The translations under genes and the position numbers were made by a program. This document shows, piece after piece, positions 25,189 to 36,928 of a stretch of DNA of 64,000 nucleotides. This DNA comes from Leptospira ellinghausenii (GTDB lineage: Bacteria; Spirochaetota; Leptospiria; Leptospirales; Leptospiraceae), in assembly GCF_003114815.1 (NCBI RefSeq), contig NZ_BFAZ01000010.1, forward strand, positions 124,001-188,000, read 5' to 3'. Within the stretch, counting starts at the first letter, position 1; each line of letters begins with the position of its first letter. The notes beneath the pieces were generated by a model. That model saw only the letters and a program-made list of their open reading frames with translations, was not told the origin of the DNA and searched no databases.

Positions 25189-26412
25189 TTAAAATAAATT
25201 CTTCAAGCCTTTTCCTGCGACAATAAAGGTTCCAATTGTGGACCCAAATTGGGGGAGGAAAAAAACCAAAAAGATATGCAAAACTCTATTTTTCCAAAAC
25301 CCTTGAAAGGTTTCTGAATCTTCTGCAATTCTTTCAAAATCTTCTACCAGTGGTTTTCGTAAATAGGACTCAGATAAGGCACTCACCCAACCCGCCTTAA
25401 AAATGGGAACAAAAGTTCCAATGGGTGCTGTAATGAAAGCAAGTAAAATGGAAATGGGGTGTGCCCATGCAATGAGTGCTCCGAGAGCAGCAAGCCCTCC
25501 TTTGATGTAAATGAGTTTAGAAAACAAATCCAAACCCGCTTCTCCCCCTTGGCTCCAAGTGGTATAACCAATAAGCCCAGCAAAAAACACAGGGTAGATG
25601 ATAAGACTCAGACTATCCCAAAGTTTTGGTTTGGGTACTTCGTCTAACACCGATAAGTCATTTTGTAAATCTATATTCCTTTCGATCCCAGCGAGGTGGC
25701 CTGCTCCCACAACTGCTACTACTTTTTTTACCTTTTTATCTAAGGTAGAAACGCGGATTTTTTCGGCTAAGTATACATCCCTTTCATCAATGATAACATT
25801 TTTGATAGATTCGTATTTTTTTGGAATTTGTGAGAATAAATCTTTTAGGATATCATCTGATTTCATTTCTTCAATTTTTTCATCAGAAACATCTTCTTTG
25901 ACAAGTAATGATGCAAGTAAGGCACTAAAGAGATACATCTTAGAAAAAAATCCAACATTGCCCCACGAACGTTTGAGAGTGGTTTGGATTTCTCGGTCAA
26001 CTGGAAGGACCGGTTTTTTGAGTGATTTTCCAAGAGAGATGGCTTTACGCATTTCATCTCCTGGTTTGATGTCTTGGTTCCCCATTTTTTTCTGAAACGA
26101 AGAGAGGATGAGACTCGAAAGTAATAACCACATCTTTCGTTCTTTGAACACTTTAAAAATATCTAATTTTTTAAGATAGTCTGGGTCTTCCACAGACTTC
26201 ATGCGTGATTCACATAACTCAACACAAATGACATCCGGTTTGATACTTTGGATCAGTTTTTCAACTTCTTCCACACTTTGTTTGGAGATGTGGGCAGTTC
26301 CTAAAATATGGACTTCTGTTTTGTCAATGGTTTTAAATAGGTAAGGTTCTTTGGTTTTGAAACCTTTTTTGGCAGATTTTCTTGGTGGAGTAGTTTTTTT
26401 GATTGAACGCAT
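25189..26412 (-). CDS. TraB/PrgY-like membrane protein
   Basis: 407 residues. The N-terminal domain has the TraB signature VHILGTAHISKQSVEEVE, then VICVELCESR and later VVAVVGAGHLAGIERN, with conserved Gly/His/Glu positions suggestive of a metal-dependent hydrolase (TIKI-like). The C-terminal half has about four membrane helices (from about residue 270), as in bacterial TraB proteins. A basic N-terminal stretch precedes the domain. The TraB family includes the enterococcal pheromone shutdown protein; the role here is unknown. It is divergent from cheD. Confidence 0.85.
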   Translation of the reverse strand: MRSIKKTTPPRKSAKKGFKTKEPYLFKTIDKTEVHILGTAHISKQSVEEVEKLIQSIKPDVICVELCESRMKSVEDPDYLKKLDIFKVFKERKMWLLLSSLILSSFQKKMGNQDIKPGDEMRKAISLGKSLKKPVLPVDREIQTTLKRSWGNVGFFSKMYLFSALLASLLVKEDVSDEKIEEMKSDDILKDLFSQIPKKYESIKNVIIDERDVYLAEKIRVSTLDKKVKKVVAVVGAGHLAGIERNIDLQNDLSVLDEVPKPKLWDSLSLIIYPVFFAGLIGYTTWSQGGEAGLDLFSKLIYIKGGLAALGALIAWAHPISILLAFITAPIGTFVPIFKAGWVSALSESYLRKPLVEDFERIAEDSETFQGFWKNRVLHIFLVFFLPQFGSTIGTFIVAGKGLKNLF

Positions 26413-26472
26413 ACTGAGAAGTGACTATCTATTATACCTAAATAACGGTTCCTCTCTCTAGAAACAAGAAGA

Positions 26473-26976
26473 ATGTCTATAAAATCCAAAATCATCAATG
26501 TGGGAATTGCTGACATTAAGGTCGGAAAAGATACGGATGTACTCCGGACTACATTGGGTTCCTGCATTGGAATCGTCTTGTATGACCCCGACCAAAAAAT
26601 TGGTGCCATTTCACACATCATGCTCGCAAAAGATCCAACTGGAAAAGACATGAGTAAGTTTCCTCACAAATATGGAGAAACAGCACTTCCAATCCTCATT
26701 GATATGATGAAAAAGGAAGGATCAAACATTGGGCAATTCTCTTGCCGAATTTTTGGTGGTGCTTCCATGTTTAAAGGAATCAATTCCCAATTCTTACAAA
26801 ATATTGGGGAACAGAACATTCTCATCGTCAGAAAGTTTATGGAAGAAAAAAAAATCCCAATCATTGTGGAAGATGTAGCTGGTAACGAGGGAAGAACCAT
26901 CAGTCTCTACTGCGATGACGGTCGCGTTTTGCTAAAAAAAGCTGGTATGGAAAAATACCTTTATAAGGTGCGTTAG
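26473..26976 (+). CDS. cheD: CheD chemoreceptor glutamine deamidase
   Basis: 167 residues. The catalytic Cys31 lies in [13 protein letters not shown] and His48 in ISHIMLAKD, with the preceding Thr retained, as in CheD. It deamidates Gln residues of methyl-accepting chemotaxis proteins and usually works with CheC. It is the first gene of a run with an HDOD protein 5 bp downstream and shikimate kinase 24 bp after that. No other chemotaxis gene is in the window. Confidence 0.93.
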   Translation: MSIKSKIINVGIADIKVGKDTDVLRTTLGSCIGIVLYDPDQKIGAISHIMLAKDPTGKDMSKFPHKYGETALPILIDMMKKEGSNIGQFSCRIFGGASMFKGINSQFLQNIGEQNILIVRKFMEEKKIPIIVEDVAGNEGRTISLYCDDGRVLLKKAGMEKYLYKVR

Positions 26977-26981
26977 GCGAT

Positions 26982-27836
26982 ATGCTAAAATCAAAAGTTG
27001 ATGAAGTATTACAAGACGTAAATAAACTACCGGCCATTTCATCGGTTGTTTCCAAGGTATTGGAAAAATTACAAAAACCCGATGTCAACATTGCTGACTT
27101 AGCACAAGAAATTTCTAAAGACCCAGCCATTACGGCCAATGTAATCAAACTCTCTAATTCGGCTTATTACCGAGCTTCCAAACCGATTCGAACTGTCCAA
27201 GAAGCATTGATGACTTTAGGGATCAAAACGGTAAAAGAAATTGTACTTCTTACTGCAGCAAAGGGAATCCTTGCGCAAGACTTAAACAGTTACCAATTGG
27301 AAGCGGCACAATTATGGACTGCATCCTTACTTGTTGCAGAACTTTCTAGTAAAATCGTCCAACACAAAAAGTTAAAAATTGATAAAGACTTAGCCTTTAC
27401 TTCAGGTCTTTTGTGTAGTGTGGGAAAAATTGTATTAGCTCAGTTCTTTAGCCCTGTGATGATGCAACTCAAAGCAGACTTAAAAAACAACCAAGAACCA
27501 TTCCCTACATTAGAAAAAAAATACTTCGGTTACACACACATGGAAGTTTCCGAAACACTTTTAAAACGATGGAACTTCCCTGTTGACCTTACCGATGTTG
27601 TGGCAAACTACCTCACTCCTGAAAATTCCAAAGTAAATCCTCTCCTCACTTCAGTTGTGCATATAGCAAGTATCCTCATTGTCGTATCAGGGATTGGGAT
27701 TGATATTGGTGGAGAATCAGTTCCGATTTCGCCATTTGCTCTCAGCCAAACAGGTGTTACTGATGCAGATATCGAAACTTACTTTGTTCACATTCCTGAC
27801 TTACAAGCAGGTCTTGCCGATTTGTTAAATGTTTAA
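26982..27836 (+). CDS. HDOD domain protein
   Basis: 284 residues, largely a single HDOD domain (about residues 15-215). Features are LPAISSVVSKVLEKLQKPDV, the SKDPAITANVIKLSNSAYYR block and the LGIKTVKEIVLLTAAKGI helix. HDOD domains resemble HD hydrolases without the metal ligands and occur in signalling proteins. No second catalytic domain is attached. It is located directly after cheD, so a chemotaxis or motility regulatory role is plausible. Confidence 0.87.
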   Translation: MLKSKVDEVLQDVNKLPAISSVVSKVLEKLQKPDVNIADLAQEISKDPAITANVIKLSNSAYYRASKPIRTVQEALMTLGIKTVKEIVLLTAAKGILAQDLNSYQLEAAQLWTASLLVAELSSKIVQHKKLKIDKDLAFTSGLLCSVGKIVLAQFFSPVMMQLKADLKNNQEPFPTLEKKYFGYTHMEVSETLLKRWNFPVDLTDVVANYLTPENSKVNPLLTSVVHIASILIVVSGIGIDIGGESVPISPFALSQTGVTDADIETYFVHIPDLQAGLADLLNV

Positions 27837-27860
27837 AACAAACTAAGGATTTACTCTTAG

Positions 27861-28397
27861 ATGAACATCATCTTTATTGGGGCCAGAGGAGCGGGGAAAT
27901 CAAAAGTTTCCCGTAATTTATCAAAACAAACAGAAATTCCAGTAGTTTCAACGGATTCCATAGCGGTTTATGAGGCCGGTGGGTTACCAATCCCTAAGTT
28001 TGTAGATAAAAACGGATGGAAGGCTTTTCGTGAATTAGAATATTCTATTTTGCAAAAACTACAAAATGCAAATGGCATTATTTTAGATTGTGGTGGTGGA
28101 ATCTTATTTGATTTAGATGATGTTGGCAATGAAATTGTGAGCCAAAGAAAGTTGGACTTATTACGAAAGATTGGCCGCATTGTTTACTTAGAACGTGGTA
28201 TTGAAGAGCTTGTGGAAAAAGTAAAAGGGGATAAAACAAGACCCGACCTTTCGAAAGTAACTTCTTACAAACAGATTTTAGAAAAAAGACTTCCCGTTTA
28301 CCAAGAAGCTGCACACTTTAAATTGAATTTATCCAAACTTTCCAAAGAAGAAGCAGTTGAACGGATATTAGACTGGCTAGGACTCAAATCCAAATAA
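27861..28397 (+). CDS. aroK: Shikimate kinase-like protein
   Basis: 178 residues, P-loop GARGAGKSK (residues 7-15), an acidic residue in VVSTDSIAVYEAGG where shikimate is bound, WKAFRELE with the substrate Arg/Glu pair, and LDCGGGILFD, the typical Gly triplet. This fits shikimate kinase, which phosphorylates shikimate in aromatic amino-acid synthesis. It is in the right size range (about 165-190). Its place behind cheD and the HDOD gene does not suggest a pathway link, only shared transcription. Confidence 0.83.
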   Translation: MNIIFIGARGAGKSKVSRNLSKQTEIPVVSTDSIAVYEAGGLPIPKFVDKNGWKAFRELEYSILQKLQNANGIILDCGGGILFDLDDVGNEIVSQRKLDLLRKIGRIVYLERGIEELVEKVKGDKTRPDLSKVTSYKQILEKRLPVYQEAAHFKLNLSKLSKEEAVERILDWLGLKSK

Positions 28398-28539
28398 AGG
28401 AAAGAGGTGTTGTCGGTTACAAGCATTGCGCTTATCAGCATACCATTTTTAGTCGTCCAAATGACAGACAACTTTTGGTTAGGGTTCGGTAATCGAAAAA
28501 AAAATGATTTAAAGATTCAGCTAAGCGAGCTTAATTTCA

Positions 28540-29484
28540 TTACCAACTTCCACTCGAACCCCCTCCACCAAAACTTCCTCCTCCACCACTAAATCCACCA
28601 CTCGAACCTCCTGAAGACCCACTCCCACTACTTCCAGAAAATCCACCGGATGAGAAAAATACATTGTCTGTTACCTTTGATGCAATGTGTTTTACCCATT
28701 TCACTTTATCCCTTGTGAGCCTTACAAAAAGAAAACCGAACCCATAAACCAAATTACAAAAAACCCAAGCATAATAACCAAAGAACATTGTTGGTACCCA
28801 TTGGAAGAACACCAATATGAAAAAAAACATACCAACACCTTCCGCTTCATAATGAAAGGCCGAAATGAAAGCAAATAAAAACAAAACTCCTACAAACAAA
28901 CAACCCAAAGGGTATAAAAACCAATTCCCTTGGAAATCGAAACCTCGAAAGGATTGGAATTTTTGAAATAGGGATGGTTCTTCTGGAGTGACTCCAATTG
29001 TTGCAGTTTGCAACAACTGTTCCAATCCCAATCGAATCCCAGTTGTGTAATCTCCTTTTCGGAAATGAGGGATCATGGTATCTCGTATGATTCGTTTGCA
29101 GTACACATCAGTGAGAACACCTTCCAAACCATAACCAACTTCAATCCGAACTTTTCTGTCATCAATGGCAAGTAATACTAGAACTCCATTATCGGAACCT
29201 TCCCTACCAAGTTTCCAGTTTTCCGCCACTTTTAAGCTATACTCTTCTAAGATCTCACCTTCAAGTGATTGTACGACAAGAATCGCTACTTGGTTTGATG
29301 TTTGTTTTTCGTGTTCGGCTAGGATTGATTCCCATTCTAAAGCCACATCTTTAGGAATTGTTCCTTCTTCAAAAGTAACTCTCGATTCTAATTTCGGAAT
29401 CTCTTTTGCGAGTAATCTGGAATTGTAAGGAAGCAGGTAAAAAAATCCTAATACAAACCAGGCGGATACAAATCTTATTTTCAT
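28540..29484 (-). CDS. TPM-domain membrane protein with Gly/Ser-rich tail (YgcG-like)
   Basis: 314 residues from ATG 29484, which begins a signal peptide (MKIRFVSAWFVLGFFYLLPY); an upstream in-frame ATG at 29520 is less likely. A TPM domain follows (about residues 45-165: ESRVTFEEGTIPKDVALEWE, EVGYGLEGVLTDVYCKRIIR), then two or three membrane helices. The end is a Gly/Ser-rich tail finishing GGGGSFGGGGSSGSW, as in YgcG proteins. The TPM domain is extracytoplasmic. TPM proteins are linked to photosystem II repair in plants; the bacterial role is unclear. Confidence 0.85.
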   Translation of the reverse strand: MKIRFVSAWFVLGFFYLLPYNSRLLAKEIPKLESRVTFEEGTIPKDVALEWESILAEHEKQTSNQVAILVVQSLEGEILEEYSLKVAENWKLGREGSDNGVLVLLAIDDRKVRIEVGYGLEGVLTDVYCKRIIRDTMIPHFRKGDYTTGIRLGLEQLLQTATIGVTPEEPSLFQKFQSFRGFDFQGNWFLYPLGCLFVGVLFLFAFISAFHYEAEGVGMFFFILVFFQWVPTMFFGYYAWVFCNLVYGFGFLFVRLTRDKVKWVKHIASKVTDNVFFSSGGFSGSSGSGSSGGSSGGFSGGGGSFGGGGSSGSW

Positions 29485-29535
29485 TGGCATAAGGCTAGTT
29501 GACAAATTGAAAAAAATCAAAAAGATTTTTGATGC

Positions 29536-30717
29536 GTGGAAACAACATTTTTACAAAATTCTATTTTGATCCAAGGGGCAAATGTGCATCCTTACGTACT
29601 ATTATCGGGATCGATTGTTTTGGGGATTCTATCTCTACTCGGTATCCTTTTTTGGAAACACTCCACGATCGGAAAAAAAGGGATTCTCTTTTCCCTTCTC
29701 ACGTTTACCCCACTCAGCTTGGTTTGTGTGAAATCTTATCAGGAAACCAATTCGTTTTCCTACCATGTACAAGTGGACGGAGAGTCGAAACAGGTTCGGT
29801 TTGGAGATACTCAAGGAATAAATGATTTGGGAATCCCTTTTTCCGATTGGGTTTCATACCAAATCCATTCTGATGCGGAATCCAAAAAAGATGGCTGGAA
29901 ATATACAGATACTATTTATCTCAAACATAAGTTAGGTTTACTGATTCCGGTTTCGACCATTACAGTTAGAAAATACACGGACAAATCAAAAGAGTTTAGC
30001 CGTTACTTAGATTTAAACCGGGAACTTAAAAAATTCTATCGATTTATGCCACTACCCATTGAAGATGAGTTAGGTGACCCATTCCCAAAATTGCCAATCC
30101 CACTAACACCGAATTCCCTATTAAATTCCCATGATTTACCAAACCTTTCATTTGTAAGACCAGATTCGTTGTTCCCGATCCAATGGGATCATTCCATTTC
30201 GAATGCAAATTGGTTTTTTTCGTTTTGTTTACTGGCAGTCGGCCATATGGGGCTTTTGGTAACACTTGTGAGTTTAAAACAAGAAGAGAATCAAAACATG
30301 AAAACAGGTATTGTCATCCTTCTTGTCGGGTATCTCAGTTTTGGTGTACATTTTTATTATTGGATCGGTAAAAAAATGGGGGTAACCTACCAAATCGAAC
30401 GTTTGTCGGATGGTTATGCGTTATATGGAATATCAAAGAAGGGAAAAGAGAAATTACAGGAATTGAAACAAACCGAAGATTTGATGGTACGTTTAGAACT
30501 TCCCTCAAAATACTTCTGGGTCCAATCCAGAAAAAATTACGAATCCACACGTAAGTTAGCAAAATCCTTACTCGATCCAAATTCCGAACTGACCACCACA
30601 TTGAACCATACGAAAGAACTGTTCACCTCTTCTCAAATGGAACGTTGGGATTTAAGCGATCTTCCTATGGAAGTTGCAGTTCGCTTCTTTCTTGTACTCC
30701 GCCAAACTTTAGACTAA
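29536..30717 (+). CDS. Membrane protein of unknown function
   Basis: 393 residues from a GTG start, divergent from the TPM gene 51 bp away. Two N-terminal helices (about 20-65) flank a short loop. A soluble stretch of about 150 residues follows, then two more helices (about 225-275), and a cytoplasmic-looking C-terminal domain of about 120 residues. No family is recognised and no catalytic motif stands out. An AT-only dyad lies just after its stop. Confidence 0.7.
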   Translation: METTFLQNSILIQGANVHPYVLLSGSIVLGILSLLGILFWKHSTIGKKGILFSLLTFTPLSLVCVKSYQETNSFSYHVQVDGESKQVRFGDTQGINDLGIPFSDWVSYQIHSDAESKKDGWKYTDTIYLKHKLGLLIPVSTITVRKYTDKSKEFSRYLDLNRELKKFYRFMPLPIEDELGDPFPKLPIPLTPNSLLNSHDLPNLSFVRPDSLFPIQWDHSISNANWFFSFCLLAVGHMGLLVTLVSLKQEENQNMKTGIVILLVGYLSFGVHFYYWIGKKMGVTYQIERLSDGYALYGISKKGKEKLQELKQTEDLMVRLELPSKYFWVQSRKNYESTRKLAKSLLDPNSELTTTLNHTKELFTSSQMERWDLSDLPMEVAVRFFLVLRQTLD

Positions 30718-30718
30718 A

Positions 30719-30739
30719 TATAAATATGCTATATTTATA
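30719..30739. repeat. AT-only inverted repeat upstream of gltB
   Basis: A perfect 9-bp dyad, TATAAATAT-GCT-ATATTTATA, starts 2 bp after the stop of the upstream gene and about 160 bp before gltB. The following bases to 30898 are very AT-rich and likely hold the gltB promoter. The dyad may be a weak terminator or a regulator site. Confidence 0.4.
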
Positions 30740-30898
30740 ATCCGATTTTGTATATATTATGCTAAATGATCAAATGATAGACATTTTTATGGCTTTAGTT
30801 TTGCCTAAAAATAAATCATTTTGCTGAAAACAAAATAATTGGACAGTACACCCAAATTCTAAAACAAGGTACAGTAATTGCTTTAGAGTAGGGTACGT

Positions 30899-33800
30899 AT
30901 GTCAAAATCCAACCAACCACCCATCCTTCCGCCACTCGGCCCACAGGCCCAAGGTATGTATGATCCTGCCATGGACAAAGACTCCTGTGGTGTTGGTTTT
31001 ATCGCAAACTATAAGGGCAAACGTTCCCGTGACATCGTAGACAAAGGCATCCGCCTCATGTGTAACCTCGAACACCGAGGAGCCGAAGGTGCGGATCCAA
31101 AAACGGGAGACGGTGCAGGGATTATGATCAACCTGCCAGATGCTTTTTTCCGCAAAAACCTACCCTTCACCCTTCCTAAAGAAGGTGATTATGCTGTTGG
31201 ATTTTTATTTTTACCTCAAAATGCGGAAGTGAGAGCGGCCGTTGAAAACGTGATCGAAAAGATCATCATCGACGAAGGGGAAGAATTCCTTGGGTTTCGT
31301 GATGTTCCAGTTAACAAAGAATATGCGGGAGTGGTTGCCTCCAAAACCATTCCTGTATTCAAACAAGTGTTCATCGGGAAAAAATCCAAAAAAATCAAAA
31401 CTTCTGATGATTTTGAAAGAAAACTATTCCTTATCAGACGACTCATTGATAGACGAATTCGTGCGGAACTAAAACTCGATCGTTCCCAATACTACGTACC
31501 AAGTTTTTCTTCTAGAACCATCGTATACAAAGGGATGTTACTTGGTGACCAAGTTAAAAAATTCTACGAAGACCTAAAGTCACCCGACCTTACTTCGGCG
31601 TTCTGTTTGACTCACACCAGATTTTCGACAAACACCTTCCCAACTTGGGATTTGGCTCACCCTTACCGACAAATTGCTCACAATGGTGAGATTAATACAT
31701 TACGTGGGAACATGAACTGGATGGCAGCCCGCCAAATGGTCATGCAATCTCCGTTATATGGTGATGAACTAAAAAGAATGCTTCCGATCGTCATGGAAGG
31801 CCAATCAGATACGGCAACATTTGATACTGTCCTTGAACTACTTGTGATGGGTGGAAGGTCTTTACCTCACTCAGTGATGATGATGATCCCAGAAGCTTGG
31901 TCAAAAAATAAAGCTATGGATGCCGACAGACGCGCGTTCTACGAATACCATGCCACATTTATGGAACCATGGGATGGTCCTGCTGCGATTGCTTTTACTG
32001 ATGGAAGGATTATTGGTGCCACTCTTGACCGGAATGGTTTAAGACCTGCTCGTTATATCGTTACCAAAGATGATGAAGTGATCATGTCTTCCGAAGCGGG
32101 AGTACTCAATTTACCACCAGAAGAAGTCCTTGTCCAAGACAGACTTCGCCCAGGAAGGATGCTTCTCATCGATATGGAGAAAGGACAAATCCTTGACGAT
32201 GAAGAAATCAAAAAACAAATCTCTACCCAAAAACCATACCGCAAATGGGTAGAAGACAATATGATTCGATTGGGTTCTCTACCTGACCCTGAGAACGTAA
32301 AACAACCACAACACGAAACCATTTTAGAAAGACAAAGAGCATTTGGATACACACACGAAGACGTGTTTACCCTCATCAAACCGATGGGAGTTTCAGGGGA
32401 AGAACCAGTCGGTTCCATGGGAGTGGATTCCTCTCTTGCTGTCCTCAGTGAAAAACCACAACCTCTCTTCCGTTACTTCAAACAAAACTTTGCCCAAGTA
32501 ACAAACCCACCGATTGACCCTATCCGTGAAGAATTGGTGATGGAACTCACAACTTACATTGGTCCGGAAGGCAACCTTCTTTCGGAAGAACCAGAACATG
32601 CTCACAGGCTAGAGTTGGAACACCCAATTCTTACAAACGAAGATTTTGAAAAGATCAAACAAATCAGTGAAGGGCATTTTAAAGCAAAAACCTTTGATAT
32701 CCTTTTTGATCCTTCCAAAAAACATGATATGCGTAACTCACTCGATAGAGTGTGCGCGGATGCAGCAAAAGCGATCAGGGAACAAGGGGTAAACCTCATC
32801 ATCCTCACTGACCATGCAGTGGGAGAAAAAAAGGCAGCCATTCCTTCCTTACTCGCAGTCGCTGGACTCCACCACTACCTCATCCGAGAAGGACTCCGTA
32901 CAAAAGCAGGGATTGTTTTGGAATCTGGAGAACCAAGAGAAGTGGCTCACTTCGCTTTGTTATGCGGATATGGTGCCAATGCCATCAACCCATATTTAGC
33001 ATTCGAAACCATTGCTGATTTGTCTCTTCAAGGACTTTTACCAGAAGTACCGAATTACAAAGATGCAAAGAAAAAATACATCAAATCCATTGGAAAAGGA
33101 CTCTTCAAAGTATTCTCTAAAATGGGGATTTCCACATTACAATCGTATTGCGGTGCTCAAATTTTTGAAGCTGTAGGACTTGATTCCGAACTTGTGAACA
33201 CGTATTTTGCGGGAACACAATCCAGAATTGAAGGACTTTCTCTTGAGATGTTGGAAGAAGAAACTGTCAGAAGGCACAAAGCAGCTTATGACCCAACTTT
33301 TTTCCCTAACAACTTAGAACCTGGTGGAGTTCATTATTACCGTAAAAATGGAGATAGCCATCTTTACACTCCGATCACAGTTCATAAATTACAAAAGGCA
33401 ACACAAGAAAACGATTACAAAACGTTCAAAGAGTTTTCTGCTCTCATCGATAACCAAAACGAAAGAGCGATCACACTTAGAAGTTTGTTCCAATTGGACT
33501 TTGAAGGATCAAAGGCAATTCCAATTGAAGAAGTGGAATCGGTAAAATCCATTCTCAAACGTTTCCAAACAGGAGCGATGAGCCATGGTTCTATTTCTTG
33601 GGAAGCACATACAACTCTTGCCATTGCCATGAACCGCATTGGAGCAAAATCCAATACGGGAGAAGGTGGAGAAGACCCAGTTCGTTTCAAAACCCTCCCA
33701 AATGGAGATAGCATGCGTTCGGCGATCAAACAGGTTGCTTCCGCAAGGTTTGGTGTGACAATGGAATACCTCACGAATGCAGATGACATCCAAATCAAGA

Positions 33801-35476
33801 TGGCACAGGGCGCAAAACCAGGAGAAGGTGGACAGTTACCAGGGCACAAGGTAGACAAATACATTGGATGGTTACGTTACTCAACTCCAGGTGTAACACT
33901 CATCTCCCCTCCTCCTCACCATGATATTTATTCGATTGAAGACTTAAAACAGCTCATCTTCGATTTAAAAAACTCAAACCCAAGAGCTCGTATCTCTGTA
34001 AAACTAGTTTCAGAATCGGGAGTGGGAACAGTGGCAGCAGGGGTTGCAAAAGCACATGCAGACCATATCCTCATCGCAGGTCACGAAGGGGGAACGGGAG
34101 CAAGTCCTATTTCTTCCATCCACCATGCAGGAACACCTTGGGAACTTGGACTTTCGGAAACCCACCAAACACTCGTTGCAAACGGTTTACGTGACCGCGT
34201 GTATCTAGCAGTGGATGGAAAACTCCTCACAGGAAAAGACGTAGTTGTGGGAGCCCTCCTCGGCGCTGAAGAGTTTGGATTTTCCACTTCTGCACTGGTA
34301 TCTGTTGGCTGTATTATGATGCGTAAATGCCATCTCAATACATGCCCAGTGGGAGTTGCAACTCAAGATGAATTTTTAAGAAGTAAGTTCACAGGAAAAC
34401 CTGAGTATGTTGTGAACTTTATGACCTTTGTTGCGGAAGAAGTACGTGAGATCATGGCAAAACTTGGTTTCAGAACTTTCGAAGAAATGATTGGCCAAGT
34501 GGAAAAAATCAAATTCAAACGACCTCACCACCATTGGAAAGCTCGTGGACTTGACTTTAGCAAAGTGCTCCATAGACCAAACCCTGTATTCCCTACAGGA
34601 CTCTATCGTGCTAAAGAACAAAACCACCACTTGGATGAACAGATTGATAACGAACTCATTCGTAAGTCCCTTGCGGCGATTGATCACAAACAACCTGTGA
34701 AAATCCAAACATCCATTGTGAACTTAAACCGTTCTGTCGGAACGATGCTCAGCCACGAAGTCACTAAAAAATACGGAGTGGATGGTCTTTCTGAAGATAC
34801 AATCGACATTGAGTTTACTGGAACCGCAGGACAGTCGTTTGGTGCATTTGTTACGAAAGGTATGACACTTCGCCTGGTGGGTGAAGGAAATGACTATGTA
34901 GGAAAAGGACTTTGTGGTGGAAAACTCATCTTCCAAACTCCTAAAAATGCTCCTTACAAAGCAGAGGAAAACATCGTTATCGGTAACACATGTTTCATCG
35001 GTGCCACTAGTGGACATGCTTATGTAAACGGTATGGCCGGTGAACGTTTCTGTGTGAGAAACTCAGGAGCTCATGTCATCGTGGAAGGAACTGGTGACCA
35101 TGGTTGTGAATACATGACCGGGGGACGAGTGATCATCTTAGGTGAGATTGGTCGTAACTTTGCTGCGGGTATGTCAGGTGGAATTGCTTACCTCTGGGAT
35201 CCAAAGAAAAACAAAGAAGCTCTCATCAACAAGGAAATGGTCGACTTAGATCCGTTAACTGATGCATCAGAAATTGCAGAAGTTAAAAAAATGGTAGAAG
35301 ACCATAAAAAATACACTGGGTCCAAACGTGCAGAAGAAGTTCTAAACAATTGGAATGAAGTCGTAAAACAAATGATCAAAGTAATTCCGAGAGATTATAA
35401 AAAAGCCTTAGAAAAAATGGCTTCGGAAAATGGATCGGAAAAACAAAAAACAGAGGGGGTAACAACTCGTGGGTAA
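30899..35476 (+). CDS. gltB: Glutamate synthase large subunit
   Basis: 1525 residues, normal for the alpha subunit. Order: class-II glutaminase domain with the catalytic Cys in [10 protein letters not shown] (the chain is probably cut before this Cys, near residue 30), central domain, FMN-binding synthase domain (about 830-1200) with [10 protein letters not shown] and the 3Fe-4S Cys cluster [17 protein letters not shown] (about 1138-1150), and the C-terminal GXGXG beta-helix (from about 1280). It converts glutamine and 2-oxoglutarate to two glutamates. The gltD start overlaps the 3' end by 8 bp. Confidence 0.97.
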   Translation: MSKSNQPPILPPLGPQAQGMYDPAMDKDSCGVGFIANYKGKRSRDIVDKGIRLMCNLEHRGAEGADPKTGDGAGIMINLPDAFFRKNLPFTLPKEGDYAVGFLFLPQNAEVRAAVENVIEKIIIDEGEEFLGFRDVPVNKEYAGVVASKTIPVFKQVFIGKKSKKIKTSDDFERKLFLIRRLIDRRIRAELKLDRSQYYVPSFSSRTIVYKGMLLGDQVKKFYEDLKSPDLTSAFCLTHTRFSTNTFPTWDLAHPYRQIAHNGEINTLRGNMNWMAARQMVMQSPLYGDELKRMLPIVMEGQSDTATFDTVLELLVMGGRSLPHSVMMMIPEAWSKNKAMDADRRAFYEYHATFMEPWDGPAAIAFTDGRIIGATLDRNGLRPARYIVTKDDEVIMSSEAGVLNLPPEEVLVQDRLRPGRMLLIDMEKGQILDDEEIKKQISTQKPYRKWVEDNMIRLGSLPDPENVKQPQHETILERQRAFGYTHEDVFTLIKPMGVSGEEPVGSMGVDSSLAVLSEKPQPLFRYFKQNFAQVTNPPIDPIREELVMELTTYIGPEGNLLSEEPEHAHRLELEHPILTNEDFEKIKQISEGHFKAKTFDILFDPSKKHDMRNSLDRVCADAAKAIREQGVNLIILTDHAVGEKKAAIPSLLAVAGLHHYLIREGLRTKAGIVLESGEPREVAHFALLCGYGANAINPYLAFETIADLSLQGLLPEVPNYKDAKKKYIKSIGKGLFKVFSKMGISTLQSYCGAQIFEAVGLDSELVNTYFAGTQSRIEGLSLEMLEEETVRRHKAAYDPTFFPNNLEPGGVHYYRKNGDSHLYTPITVHKLQKATQENDYKTFKEFSALIDNQNERAITLRSLFQLDFEGSKAIPIEEVESVKSILKRFQTGAMSHGSISWEAHTTLAIAMNRIGAKSNTGEGGEDPVRFKTLPNGDSMRSAIKQVASARFGVTMEYLTNADDIQIKMAQGAKPGEGGQLPGHKVDKYIGWLRYSTPGVTLISPPPHHDIYSIEDLKQLIFDLKNSNPRARISVKLVSESGVGTVAAGVAKAHADHILIAGHEGGTGASPISSIHHAGTPWELGLSETHQTLVANGLRDRVYLAVDGKLLTGKDVVVGALLGAEEFGFSTSALVSVGCIMMRKCHLNTCPVGVATQDEFLRSKFTGKPEYVVNFMTFVAEEVREIMAKLGFRTFEEMIGQVEKIKFKRPHHHWKARGLDFSKVLHRPNPVFPTGLYRAKEQNHHLDEQIDNELIRKSLAAIDHKQPVKIQTSIVNLNRSVGTMLSHEVTKKYGVDGLSEDTIDIEFTGTAGQSFGAFVTKGMTLRLVGEGNDYVGKGLCGGKLIFQTPKNAPYKAEENIVIGNTCFIGATSGHAYVNGMAGERFCVRNSGAHVIVEGTGDHGCEYMTGGRVIILGEIGRNFAAGMSGGIAYLWDPKKNKEALINKEMVDLDPLTDASEIAEVKKMVEDHKKYTGSKRAEEVLNNWNEVVKQMIKVIPRDYKKALEKMASENGSEKQKTEGVTTRG

Positions 35477-36911
35477 ACCAACAGGATTTTTAGAATTTAA
35501 AAAAGAATACCTTCAAAAGATTGATCCGAAGGAAAGAGTTAAAAACTATAAAGAGTTTGAAAAACCTTTTCCTGAGGTTGTTGCCAAAGACCAAGGAGCT
35601 CGTTGTATGGACTGCGGGATTCCGTTTTGCCATGGCGACACTGGTTGCCCTGTGGACAACCTCATCCCTGAATTCAATGACTTTGTTTACCGAGGTCGCT
35701 GGAAAGAAGCTTGGGAAAATCTTTCGAAAACGAATAACTTCCCTGAGTTTACGGGAAGGTTATGCCCTGCTCCATGTGAGTCTGCTTGTACCCTTGGGAT
35801 CATTGAACCACCAGTATCCATCAAGTCCATTGAACGAACCATCATCGACCGTGCTTGGGAAGAAGGATGGGTCATCCCGCAATCTCCTGTTTCTAAATCA
35901 GGCAAAAAAGTAGCAGTTGTCGGATCGGGACCAGCTGGTCTTGCCGCAGGACAACAGTTAGCTCGTGCAGGTCACACAGTCACTATCTTCGAAAAAAATG
36001 ATCGGATTGGTGGCCTACTCCGTTACGGAATTCCAGATTTTAAAATGGAAAAAAGACACATCGACCGCCGAATGAAACAAATGGAAGCGGAAGGTGTTAC
36101 TTTCAAAACCAATGTGAATGTTGGGGTTGATATTACCGCAAAACAATTATTAGATGATTTTGATGCAGTTGTCCTTGCTTGTGGATCCGAAGTGCCAAGA
36201 GACCTGCCTGTAGAAGGTAGAAATCACAAAGGAATCCATTTTGCGATGGAGTTTTTGACTAAAAACAACAAACACGTTGCGGGTGATGCGATTGATATCA
36301 TCAATGCAAAAGACAAACATGTGATTGTGATTGGTGGTGGTGATACAGGATCTGACTGTGTTGGAACATCCAACAGGCATGGTGCAAAGTCCGTCACACA
36401 AATTGAATTATTCCCTGAACCTCCTAAGGAAAGAGACAAGTCCACTCCTTGGCCTTTGTATCCAAAGATGTACCGAACATCCACTTCTCATGAAGAAGGT
36501 GTGAATCGCAAATGGGCAGTTTCGACAATGGGATTTAAAGCCAATGAGAAAGGTGAAGTCACTGCCATTTACGGATCGGAAGTCAAAGAAGAAAACGGAA
36601 AGTTCGTCCCAGTACCTGGAACCGAATTCGAATGGCCTGCTGACCTTGTTTTTTTAGCCATGGGATTTGTGAACCCTGTGAAAGAAGGTTTGCTTGCTGA
36701 TCTACAAAAAGAAGGGTTAGAACTGGATGCCAGAGGGAATGTCAAAGCAGAATTTGGCACAAAAGCCGGATCATTTGCAACCTCAGTTCAAAAAGTCTAT
36801 GCTTGCGGAGACGTAAGACGAGGACAATCCCTGATTGTATGGGCGATTTCGGAAGGAAGAAAGTGTGCAGACCAAGTGCACCATTTTTTGACTTCAGAAG
36901 TAGACGCTTAA
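35469..36911 (+). CDS. gltD: Glutamate synthase small (beta) subunit
   Basis: 480 residues from a GTG start preceded by GAGGGGG and overlapping gltB by 8 bp. The N-terminus has the 4Fe-4S Cys cluster [20 protein letters not shown] Rossmann fold with [12 protein letters not shown] binds FAD, and a second Rossmann motif ([12 protein letters not shown]) binds NADPH. It passes electrons from NADPH to the large subunit. The C-terminal [17 protein letters not shown] matches the family end. No feature is missing. Confidence 0.97.
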   Translation: MGKPTGFLEFKKEYLQKIDPKERVKNYKEFEKPFPEVVAKDQGARCMDCGIPFCHGDTGCPVDNLIPEFNDFVYRGRWKEAWENLSKTNNFPEFTGRLCPAPCESACTLGIIEPPVSIKSIERTIIDRAWEEGWVIPQSPVSKSGKKVAVVGSGPAGLAAGQQLARAGHTVTIFEKNDRIGGLLRYGIPDFKMEKRHIDRRMKQMEAEGVTFKTNVNVGVDITAKQLLDDFDAVVLACGSEVPRDLPVEGRNHKGIHFAMEFLTKNNKHVAGDAIDIINAKDKHVIVIGGGDTGSDCVGTSNRHGAKSVTQIELFPEPPKERDKSTPWPLYPKMYRTSTSHEEGVNRKWAVSTMGFKANEKGEVTAIYGSEVKEENGKFVPVPGTEFEWPADLVFLAMGFVNPVKEGLLADLQKEGLELDARGNVKAEFGTKAGSFATSVQKVYACGDVRRGQSLIVWAISEGRKCADQVHHFLTSEVDA

Positions 36912-36928
36912 ATTTTCAACAACCACAC

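Noticed and set aside
28407..28592. 61-codon plus-strand ORF overlapping the end of the TPM gene
   Set aside because: It starts with TTG without an SD and its second half lies antisense to the low-complexity end of the TPM gene, so it is likely chance.
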